Shown piece after piece: positions 55,082 through 63,160 of a stretch of DNA of 64,000 nucleotides (its first letter is position 1; each line of letters begins with the position of its first letter). The notes under the pieces were generated by a model. The model saw only the letters and a program-made list of their open reading frames with translations. It did not search any database and was not told the DNA's origin. Source of the stretch: an uncultured Bacteroidales bacterium (lineage in GTDB: Bacteria; Bacteroidota; Bacteroidia; Bacteroidales; G3-4614). The position numbers were made by a program, and so were the translations under genes. The stretch is taken from the NCBI GenBank assembly GCA_949297125.1, contig CASFRS010000001.1, positions 1 to 64,000 of the forward strand, written 5' to 3'.

Positions 55082-55966
55082 ATGACAGATCATCTATTTA
55101 GGAGTTTAATGTTTGTCCCAGCGCATAATGAACGTCTTATGAACAGTGCCACAAGGACACCTGCCGATGTTTTATTATTGGACATTGAAGATTCCGTACA
55201 ACCAGCCGGGAACAAACAGATTGCCAGAGATAATATTTTAAGATATATTGCCGAAGGACGTTTTAATGGACGGTCGCTATATCCCAGAATAAACGATAGA
55301 GAAAGCGGGCATTTGTTACAAGATATTTATCAATTGACTGTCCCTGGAATTGAAGGATTCGTTTATCCCAAGGCAACATGCGGACAGGATATATATTTCA
55401 TAGGGAAACTGCTTGAAACTATAGAATATGAAAAAGGGTTTCCTATAGGAACTTTCAAGTTGATTCCGTTAATAGAGACAACAGGAGCAGTAGTCAACAT
55501 CCAGGAAATATGCAAGGCTTGCAGCCGGGTAGTTGCAGTCGCTTTTGGGTGCGAGGACTTTGTTACCGACCTGCAAGGGCAACACGATACTGAGGGGAAA
55601 AGCATTTACACTGCAAGAGCCATGATAGCAATGGCCGCGCGCGCATGCGGGGTATACCCCATAGATACGGTACATATCCACGTCCACGATTTGGACGATC
55701 TGGAAAAGAACCTGGTACTTTCAAAACAGTTGGGCTTTGAAGGCATGCTGGTACTGAATCCTAAGGAGTTACCGTTGGTTCACCAATATTACTCTCCGTC
55801 CGAAGAAGAAATCAAGTGGGCAGAAGAGATGATAGCTCTTTCAAATGCGGCATTTACGGAAGGCAAAGGTGTTGCCGTAAAAGACAATAAATTTATCGGC
55901 CCTCCTATGCTGAAAATGGCTAAACAAATTTTAAAGAAGAATGACTTAATAAAGAGCAACCAATAA
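55082..55966 (+). CDS. CitE-like HpcH/HpaI-family lyase (malyl/citramalyl-CoA lyase type)
   Basis: 294 residues, TIM-barrel. Family motifs are SLMFVPAHNERLM near the start, LLLDIEDSV near 31-39, the Arg in LYPRIND near 67, the metal-binding Glu in LIPLIETTGAV near 130 and FGCEDFVTDL near 157. Members split or form malyl-, methylmalyl- or citramalyl-CoA; none of the other citrate lyase subunits is present. It probably partners the MaoC-type hydratase. Ends immediately before the first GT2 gene. Composition is closer to the chromosome than that of the four genes before it. Confidence 0.85.
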   Translation: MTDHLFRSLMFVPAHNERLMNSATRTPADVLLLDIEDSVQPAGNKQIARDNILRYIAEGRFNGRSLYPRINDRESGHLLQDIYQLTVPGIEGFVYPKATCGQDIYFIGKLLETIEYEKGFPIGTFKLIPLIETTGAVVNIQEICKACSRVVAVAFGCEDFVTDLQGQHDTEGKSIYTARAMIAMAARACGVYPIDTVHIHVHDLDDLEKNLVLSKQLGFEGMLVLNPKELPLVHQYYSPSEEEIKWAEEMIALSNAAFTEGKGVAVKDNKFIGPPMLKMAKQILKKNDLIKSNQ

Positions 55967-56878
55967 ATGACACGGTCAGAAGTTCTCGTTTCCATCAGAT
56001 GTCTGGTATATAACCACGAACCATATCTACGGCAATGCCTGGATGGTTTCGTAATGCAAAAAACGGACTTTGCATTCGAGGCTATCGTGCATGACGATGC
56101 CTCGACAGACAAATCAGCAGATATCATAAGGGAATATGCTGCAAAGTATCCCGATATCATAAAACCCATATACGAAACAGAGAACCTATACTCTAAGCAT
56201 GACGGTTCGATAAAACGCATTATGAATGCAAACACGCATGGTAAATATATTGCTTTGTGTGAAGGGGATGACTATTGGACGGACCCGTTGAAACTGCAAA
56301 AGCAATTCGATTTCATGGAGGCCAACCCGGAATATTCCTTATGCTTCCACCCTGCATACGTAAAGTTCGAGAACGGGCTACAGGAGCGGACCTTATATAG
56401 AAAATGGAAAGAAACGGACTATAACGGCCTCGATATTATAAGACAATGGACAATACCCACTGCTTCCGTTTTTTTTAGAGCAAAATTTTACAATAAGAAA
56501 TATCTTGAAATCGCAAATGACAGGAGATTCATATATGGAGATATAGTGCTATTCGAATATCTGTCAACCAAAGGTAGAATAAAATGCATAAATGAAGTCA
56601 TGTCTGTATACAGACGTAATGCCGGTGGTGTAACAGAAAAAGACAAAGATGAATTAAGCAAAAATGAAATTAAACATTTTGAAGCCATATCAGAACATTT
56701 TAAAGTTTGCCGACCATATGTAAATCCCATAATAGCGTCATATTATTTAAACTGCGGGGTAATACAAGTTTTTAAAGGCAAGAATCCAAAAGGTTTTTTT
56801 TTAATGGCAAAAAGCATAAGATGGTCAATCAAGCCGGCTATTGATATGCTCAAAAGGAATATTAAAAGGATATTATAA
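55967..56878 (+). CDS. Family 2 glycosyltransferase
   Basis: 303 residues, GT-A fold. VSIRCLVYNHEPYLRQCLDG at the start, AIVHDDASTDKSAD near 36 and the metal-binding CEGDDYWTDP near 98. Probably adds a sugar to the lipid-linked repeat unit in the cytosol. The ATG follows the lyase stop with no gap. Donor and linkage cannot be told. Confidence 0.9.
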   Translation: MTRSEVLVSIRCLVYNHEPYLRQCLDGFVMQKTDFAFEAIVHDDASTDKSADIIREYAAKYPDIIKPIYETENLYSKHDGSIKRIMNANTHGKYIALCEGDDYWTDPLKLQKQFDFMEANPEYSLCFHPAYVKFENGLQERTLYRKWKETDYNGLDIIRQWTIPTASVFFRAKFYNKKYLEIANDRRFIYGDIVLFEYLSTKGRIKCINEVMSVYRRNAGGVTEKDKDELSKNEIKHFEAISEHFKVCRPYVNPIIASYYLNCGVIQVFKGKNPKGFFLMAKSIRWSIKPAIDMLKRNIKRIL

Positions 56879-56893
56879 AATCTGTCTAGCCGT

Positions 56894-58081
56894 ATGAAAA
56901 TAGCATTTGTTCTAAACAATTATAATGCTAATGGAGGAATTGAGAAAGCATTAGAATCTATTTTGCATACACTATGCAAGAATGACGTACACGATATAAC
57001 GGTTTTATGCTTAAAGGATAAAGTAAAAAATACAGTAAGCCGGGAGATTCCGGATAGTGTCAAGATAAAACAATTGGAATGGTATCCTCAATATTTAAAA
57101 GATACACAGACCGCGATTTTTAAATTATTAAAAAAATATCTGTTATCAGCCCCGATATTTTCAGCAGGTATAATCCTGGCAAAAATATACTCCCGCTTAA
57201 GGAAATGCCCCAATATATATCACAGGTACTTATTAAAAAGATATCCTGCCGTGCCGGGGGAATTCAATATCGCTATTGCATTCGAATATCCCCCTTGCAA
57301 TATTTTATATGTTACAAAAGACAAAATAAAGGCCGACAAAACGTATTTATGGATACATTTTGAACCTTTTATGTTGCTAAGCAAACAAATGCTTAAATAC
57401 GATATAGAATTAGCCGATAAAATCATTTCCGTATCTGATGCGATAAAAAACGATATAGCCGATAATTTCCCAGAATACAATACGCGTTTTTATAGTATTT
57501 ACAATATGGTAGATGCAAATATCTTGACAAAAGCGAACGAAAAGGTCCTTCACAAATATACGGATAATAAAATCAGGTTATTGACCGTTGCCAGATTAAC
57601 ATCACAAAAAGGAATTGATATAGCTGTTGATGTTACACTTTCACTAATAAAAGATAAATACGAATTTGAATGGTTTATTATAGGTGAGGGGGAACTAAGA
57701 CAAGAAATAGAGAAACTTATCTCAGAACATGATATCGACAAATATTTCAAATTGCTTGGGAATATAGAAAATCCTTACCCATACATAAAAGACTGCGACA
57801 TTTATGTTCAACCCAGCAGATATGAAGGATATGGAATAGCGTTAGCTGAAGCCCGTGTATTATGTAAACCGATAGTTACAACCGACTTTTATGGAGCAAG
57901 AGAACAAATTACCAACAGGCATACGGGGAGTATAGTAAATTGTAACGTTACAGAAATATCGAATGCGATAAAAGAATTATGCGACGATGTTACCTTGAGA
58001 AAGCTATACGTCCAAAATCTAAAAAAAGAAAACAATATTTACTCTGCAGAAACGGATTTGTATAATATTCTAAATATATAA
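56894..58081 (+). CDS. Family 4 glycosyltransferase
   Basis: 395 residues, GT-B fold. An N-terminal acceptor half (VLNNYNANGGIEKALESI) is followed by a C-terminal nucleotide-sugar half with TVARLTSQKGIDIA near 230 and the EX7E region PSRYEGYGIALAEARVLCKP near 312. AT-rich. 15 bp after the GT2 gene. Confidence 0.9.
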   Translation: MKIAFVLNNYNANGGIEKALESILHTLCKNDVHDITVLCLKDKVKNTVSREIPDSVKIKQLEWYPQYLKDTQTAIFKLLKKYLLSAPIFSAGIILAKIYSRLRKCPNIYHRYLLKRYPAVPGEFNIAIAFEYPPCNILYVTKDKIKADKTYLWIHFEPFMLLSKQMLKYDIELADKIISVSDAIKNDIADNFPEYNTRFYSIYNMVDANILTKANEKVLHKYTDNKIRLLTVARLTSQKGIDIAVDVTLSLIKDKYEFEWFIIGEGELRQEIEKLISEHDIDKYFKLLGNIENPYPYIKDCDIYVQPSRYEGYGIALAEARVLCKPIVTTDFYGAREQITNRHTGSIVNCNVTEISNAIKELCDDVTLRKLYVQNLKKENNIYSAETDLYNILNI

Positions 58082-58087
58082 ACATCC

Positions 58088-59110
58088 ATGCCTAAGGTTT
58101 CTATAATTATCCCTGTATATAACGTAAACAATTATGTTGGCGATTGTATAACTTCTTGTCTGAACCAATCATTTAATGATATAGAAGTAATCATAGTAGA
58201 TGATGGAAGCAATGACGGGTCATCAGAAACAATCGACACATTCCGGTATGACAATCGTGTAGAAATAATACACAAATCAAATGAGGGCGTAGTTGCTGCA
58301 AGGAACGACGGATTAAAGATTGCAAAAAGCGAATATGTATTTTTTGTTGACGGAGATGACAATTTGCCGGAAAATGCCATTGAAAAACTATACACATGTT
58401 TAGAGCTGCACCCGGATGCAGACTTTGTATTGGGGGATGTAATGCTAACCGATAGCGACAACAGACCTATACGTTCTGCTATTACACAAGGCAACGGTAT
58501 TGTAAAAGGAGAAGATAACATCTTTGTAAGTGTCATGCAGACTCAATTCAAAAGTCTGTGTGCTAAACTCATAAAAAAGGAACTGTTCAATACTATAAAA
58601 TATACTCCGTATGGATTAAGAATAGGAGAAGATTTGGTTATCCTTTTTCAGTTATCTCTTTCCGCAAAAATATCATTACACACAGATAGTATTGTTTATA
58701 ATTATGTGCAGCAATGTAAATCTGTCTCTAACGATGAAAAATTATACAAGGCCAAAAGCGAAGACTGGATTGGCATGACAATATATTTCGAAAATATATT
58801 AAATTATTACAGTACACATATAAACATAGAGGGAGAAAAGCGACTGAAAAAACAAATAATATTTAATATATCAAGATATATATTCATAAACAATGGGACG
58901 CATAAACATAGGCAGTACATAAAGAAACTTTTTTATGAATATTACATCAAAGACAAACAAGTACAATCTTTAATTTATGAATACTCAACCATTTATGCAA
59001 AGATGTTATTTATAATACAAATTAGTCCATGGCTTTGGGCTTTAACTTATAAATTAGCTCTTAAACTCAACGATACGGTAAAAAAGTTATATAAAGCCAC
59101 AAGAACATGA
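58088..59110 (+). CDS. Family 2 glycosyltransferase
   Basis: 340 residues, GT-A fold. KVSIIIPVYNVNNYVGDCI at the start, EVIIVDDGSNDGSSE near 36 and FFVDGDDNLPENAIE near 87. The stop overlaps the start of the next glycosyltransferase by four bases, so they are coupled. AT-rich. Confidence 0.92.
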   Translation: MPKVSIIIPVYNVNNYVGDCITSCLNQSFNDIEVIIVDDGSNDGSSETIDTFRYDNRVEIIHKSNEGVVAARNDGLKIAKSEYVFFVDGDDNLPENAIEKLYTCLELHPDADFVLGDVMLTDSDNRPIRSAITQGNGIVKGEDNIFVSVMQTQFKSLCAKLIKKELFNTIKYTPYGLRIGEDLVILFQLSLSAKISLHTDSIVYNYVQQCKSVSNDEKLYKAKSEDWIGMTIYFENILNYYSTHINIEGEKRLKKQIIFNISRYIFINNGTHKHRQYIKKLFYEYYIKDKQVQSLIYEYSTIYAKMLFIIQISPWLWALTYKLALKLNDTVKKLYKATRT

Positions 59111-60060
59111 TACTATCTATAATCATAACCGTATATAACCTGGGGAAATATATCGACAGATGCATACAGTCATTTATTTCCCAAAATATACCTTTTGACG
59201 AATATGAAATAATTGTTGTCGATGACGGGTCTTCTGACAATAGTGCCGAGAAGATAAAAAACTATTCCGAGAAATATCCACATATCAAATACATTTATAA
59301 AAATAACGGAGGAGCAAGTTCTGCAAGGAATCTTGGACTTAAATACGCAAAAGGAGATTATATATGGTTTTTTGACGGGGACGACTGGGTAGGAGATAAT
59401 ATTCTAACTGATATAAAACAAGTTATAACAGAAACATATTCAGATATTATATTTTTAAATTATATATACATAGATGAAGGTTCTAATGTATTGTATGAAA
59501 GTAATTTCAAATTAACAGGAGAAATATCGGGCACTATTTCCGGACACGATTTGTTTATTCACGCACCAGGCGACTTTATAATGCCTCACAGGTTTATAAT
59601 AAAAAGGGAGTTACTTATAAAAAACTATATATCGTTTATAGAAGGCATAACATTTGAAGACGATGAATGGGCTCCTCGGGTTCTGTATTATGCAAATTCT
59701 TGCATTGTATATGAAAAGCCTCTATATTATTATTTAAAAAGGGGAAATTCTTTAATGTCTGCATTTTCAGAGGCCAAAATACCGTCATTTATCAAGGTAG
59801 TCGCCTCTTTATCCGATTTTAGAGATAACATAAAGGATAACCAGTACAAAAAAAGGCTCAATGCATACATATTAACGTATGTATCGAATTATCTCAGATT
59901 AAGAAAAAAGAGAAACATAAGAACTGATTGCGACATAAAAGCATTACAGGCGATAAAATATATAGATTATTCCGGGATAAGCGTTAAAAAGTACATTCAA
60001 TGTATACTAATGAAATATGCTCCAACTCTATATTCAAACTTATTTGCAATAAAACAATGA
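59107..60060 (+). CDS. Family 2 glycosyltransferase
   Basis: 317 residues, GT-A fold. ILSIIITVYNLGKYIDRCI, EIIVVDDGSSDNSAE near 37 and WFFDGDDWVGDNIL near 88, with a long C-terminal helix-rich part. Begins inside the stop of the preceding gene (ATGA). AT-rich. Confidence 0.92.
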   Translation: MILSIIITVYNLGKYIDRCIQSFISQNIPFDEYEIIVVDDGSSDNSAEKIKNYSEKYPHIKYIYKNNGGASSARNLGLKYAKGDYIWFFDGDDWVGDNILTDIKQVITETYSDIIFLNYIYIDEGSNVLYESNFKLTGEISGTISGHDLFIHAPGDFIMPHRFIIKRELLIKNYISFIEGITFEDDEWAPRVLYYANSCIVYEKPLYYYLKRGNSLMSAFSEAKIPSFIKVVASLSDFRDNIKDNQYKKRLNAYILTYVSNYLRLRKKRNIRTDCDIKALQAIKYIDYSGISVKKYIQCILMKYAPTLYSNLFAIKQ

Positions 60061-60068
60061 TATAAGTC

Positions 60069-61337
60069 ATGAAAAGGATATTACTTACATGCAGCGGTAT
60101 TCCGGCATTGGGTACATATGGAGGTATAATATCGTACGTACATGAACTGGCCGACACTCTTGCAAAGAGCAATTACGATGTTCATGTCTTCGTTTTCAGG
60201 GAGCAAGGCAGTGAGGCAAAGGGCAACGGCAAAGAATCGTATAAATACAGGTTGTTTGATCTTCCCCGGAAAAGAAGTGAAGAAAAAGAACTTACTTTCA
60301 GGATAATAAAGGAAATAGAGGCTTTAAGGCCTGACGTAATAATAAACAATGAAATCATTTATATTCAAGGCATATACCCTGTCATAGACAACCGGATAGT
60401 AAAGATATCAGTCGCACATGGTTTTTCAAGGAAAAAGACCATGTCTATTGCCGGAATGCAAGGTAAGATATCGACATATAACTGGCAATGGACAGATTGG
60501 ATTGTATGCCAGAACAAACAAATGGCCAAAGGCCTTGCCGAAAAATACAATGTACCGGACAACCGGATTACGGCCATAGACCAGACTTGCAGGAAACAGG
60601 CAACAGCAAAAACGCAGCCGGAGGAAACATTCACTATCGTTTATGCCGGAGGTGCGAGCAAAGGCAAAGGCAGCACAGAGGCTTACAGGATATGCCGGAA
60701 ACTGAGCGAATCGGACATAGATTTCAAATTCATCTGGTGCCTCGACGCGACAAGGGGAATAGACAGGAAACTCGCGAAGGATAAACGCTTTGTATTTGCG
60801 GGCAGACTTGGCAGGGATAAATTTATAAATACATTGAACGATGCCGACTGCATAATTATCCCGTCGCATATGGAAACAGGCCCTATGCTGCTTGTAGAGG
60901 CGATGTCAACAGGGACTATCCCAATATGCAACGACATTAAATACTCGGCTATTCCCGATATAATCATCGACGGGGAAAACGGCTTCAAAATAGAGAACAA
61001 CAATATTGACGGCTATATAAAAGCCATAAATTATTTGTCTGGTTCCAGGAACAGGGTATCGGAACTCAAAACGAGGGCCTTAAGTTTCTACAATGATAAC
61101 CTGACCCCGGAATGCCAAAAGATGCAGTTTGAGAGAATCTTCACGAAAAACCCTCAGAACGCATCCGTAACATGTAAAATATCCGACAAGAATATAATAC
61201 ACAGCACGACCCATTACAAAACATACGATTTGTCCAAATTCTCAACAGTCAGGCTCTTCAGTAAAATAGCGAACTTTCTGGAAATGATAATCGATGAAAA
61301 GAGATACCGCAAATGGGGCCATATATTTCTGAAATAA
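60069..61337 (+). CDS. Family 4 glycosyltransferase
   Basis: 422 residues, GT-B fold. The N-terminal half has GIPALGTYGGIISYVHEL. The C-terminal half has YAGGASKGKGS near 197 and the donor-site region PSHMETGPMLLVEAMSTGTIP near 267. The base composition returns to that of the chromosome in this gene, marking the right edge of the AT-rich block. Confidence 0.9.
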   Translation: MKRILLTCSGIPALGTYGGIISYVHELADTLAKSNYDVHVFVFREQGSEAKGNGKESYKYRLFDLPRKRSEEKELTFRIIKEIEALRPDVIINNEIIYIQGIYPVIDNRIVKISVAHGFSRKKTMSIAGMQGKISTYNWQWTDWIVCQNKQMAKGLAEKYNVPDNRITAIDQTCRKQATAKTQPEETFTIVYAGGASKGKGSTEAYRICRKLSESDIDFKFIWCLDATRGIDRKLAKDKRFVFAGRLGRDKFINTLNDADCIIIPSHMETGPMLLVEAMSTGTIPICNDIKYSAIPDIIIDGENGFKIENNNIDGYIKAINYLSGSRNRVSELKTRALSFYNDNLTPECQKMQFERIFTKNPQNASVTCKISDKNIIHSTTHYKTYDLSKFSTVRLFSKIANFLEMIIDEKRYRKWGHIFLK

Positions 61338-61340
61338 TCG

Positions 61341-61348
61341 TATATTTG
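61341..61348 (+). promoter_or_regulatory. Possible -7 box before the acyltransferase gene
   Basis: TATATTTG fits TAnnTTTG, 27 bases before the ATG at 61375. The context is AT-rich and no -33 element is seen, so it may be chance. Confidence 0.25.
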
Positions 61349-61374
61349 AAGATATATATTTAAAATCAAGAATT

Positions 61375-61890
61375 ATGATGAACAGCAAGAAATTATATAT
61401 AGTTTCCTGGATATTCAAATTTATCCCACCATGCCATCTGCACCCGCTTAAAGCTTCACTGTTGCGCTGGGCCGGGGCAAAAGTCGGTAAGGACGTAGAG
61501 ATAATTTCTTCTGCAAAGATATTGGGGAATATGAACCTCTCCATAGGCGATTACTGCTATATTGGGCATGAAGCGCTTATTTTCGGGCCTGTAGGCAGCA
61601 GCATAATAATCGAGGACTATGCAAAAGTATGTTCAAGGACCATTGTCGTAACAGGACAGCACAGATACTCTGCCGACGGGAATTGCGTGGCAAAAGAGGG
61701 GACCTGCAAGGATATAATAATAAAAAGGGGTGCGGTTGTAGATACGGCGGCAATTGTAGTTCCGGGGGTAGTGGTAAACGAAATGGCTCACTGCGCGGCA
61801 GGTTCGGTAGTAACCAAAGATGTTCCGGCCGGATGCCGGGTAGGAGGTGTTCCCGCCAGGGTTATAAAAGACCTTAATAATGAGGCTTAA
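61375..61890 (+). CDS. WcaF/CatB-like hexapeptide acyltransferase
   Basis: 171 residues. A helical start with PCHLHPLKASLLRWAGAKVG is followed by a left-handed beta-helix (YCYIGHEALIFGPVGSSIII) and the usual loop TGQHRYSADG with the catalytic His. It ends in AGSVVTKDVPAGCRVGGVPA. It would O-acetylate a sugar of the repeat unit. A second ATG directly follows the first. Confidence 0.9.
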   Translation: MMNSKKLYIVSWIFKFIPPCHLHPLKASLLRWAGAKVGKDVEIISSAKILGNMNLSIGDYCYIGHEALIFGPVGSSIIIEDYAKVCSRTIVVTGQHRYSADGNCVAKEGTCKDIIIKRGAVVDTAAIVVPGVVVNEMAHCAAGSVVTKDVPAGCRVGGVPARVIKDLNNEA

Positions 61891-61917
61891 CCATATTGTC
61901 ATACAAAAAATATAAGG

Positions 61918-63150
61918 ATGTCCGTAGAGCAGAAAGGCGATATCAGGCAAGCATGGCACAGAATAAGCTTTATAGCGGCATTCGTAGCTCTTGCTGTCGT
62001 TAACGGAGTAGTAACCCAGAAGACATTCTCTTTGGGGAATTTATACTATGCCATTCTGATTATAGCCCTGCTGTTGACATTCTTCCAGTCCGCAATAAAG
62101 CGGCTCAGCGTAAACATGTCGTTCATTTACATGTGCTGCATGCTCAGCATATTGGTCAATGATATTCCGGCGGCATACCAGCCTTGGAGGAGGTTCGCCC
62201 TTTTTGTAATAGTTACGGTTATTGCATCGCCGTTTATTCAATCGGCTTTTTATGACAAGTTCAGGATAGACCTGTTCAAATACATCCACAACCTGATGCT
62301 GTTGTTGATAATACTCTCCATCCCTGCCATAATATTCAACGAACGCGATACGGCCGGGATGTTTACAGGTTTTACAAACCACTCTATGCTGTTGGCCCCG
62401 GTTTCTGCCGTTACGCTGATAACGCTGCTATATTATCTATACGCAAACACGTTCAACAGGGTTGTCATATTTGCTTTAATGGCATTTGCATTCATAGCCC
62501 TGCTCCTTGCCGCCTCCAGGATATCGTTGGCCGGGTTCGTGGCTGCGGCGATATTCTTCTTTTACAGAATAAACCGCCACAACATGAGGGCATTTGCAAA
62601 AACAGGAGTTTCAATATTTGCGCTTTTCATACTGACATTCCCGCTGTGGAACGGCTACATGGTGGGGATAGAAAAGAAAAACGAAGCGGCGATAGATGCA
62701 GAAACAGGAGAAATAAGCCTCGCATCCTCACGAGAAATCATGTGGGCACAAAGAATAGAGGAGTTCAAGTCGAGCCCAATGGTCGGGATAGGGTTCTGCT
62801 ATGCCCCGTACGCAACAGGCATGGATGAATTCAGCGGAAAAATGCAGTATACAGAAACCGATACCGGGAATATAGAGCCCGGCTCATCATGGCTGGGTAC
62901 ACTCTCCATGACCGGGCTGCTGGGATTTGCGGGAATTATAATCCTGTGGGCCAATTCTTTCAGGATGTGCTTCAAAATGGAGAAGAAAGAGAGGCTGTAT
63001 GCTGCATACCTGTCATCGATGATGGTATTCTGGAGCGTACACATGGTTGCCGAAGGGGAAATCTTCTCTGCCGGGGGAGTGCTGTGCTTTATGGTATGGC
63101 TTGGCATAGGGACGGTTCAGGCGGCATACAATATTTTATACAACAGATAA
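61918..63150 (+). CDS. O-antigen polymerase/ligase-type membrane protein (Wzy/WaaL)
   Basis: 410 residues with about eleven spans. The Wzy_C signature region AASRISLAGFVAAAIFFFYR near 200 precedes a large periplasmic loop (about 245-325). Such proteins join repeat units or attach the chain to lipid A core; the single copy here next to Wzx suggests the polymerase. 27 bp after the acyltransferase gene. Confidence 0.85.
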   Translation: MSVEQKGDIRQAWHRISFIAAFVALAVVNGVVTQKTFSLGNLYYAILIIALLLTFFQSAIKRLSVNMSFIYMCCMLSILVNDIPAAYQPWRRFALFVIVTVIASPFIQSAFYDKFRIDLFKYIHNLMLLLIILSIPAIIFNERDTAGMFTGFTNHSMLLAPVSAVTLITLLYYLYANTFNRVVIFALMAFAFIALLLAASRISLAGFVAAAIFFFYRINRHNMRAFAKTGVSIFALFILTFPLWNGYMVGIEKKNEAAIDAETGEISLASSREIMWAQRIEEFKSSPMVGIGFCYAPYATGMDEFSGKMQYTETDTGNIEPGSSWLGTLSMTGLLGFAGIIILWANSFRMCFKMEKKERLYAAYLSSMMVFWSVHMVAEGEIFSAGGVLCFMVWLGIGTVQAAYNILYNR

Positions 63151-63160
63151 CAAACAAAGG

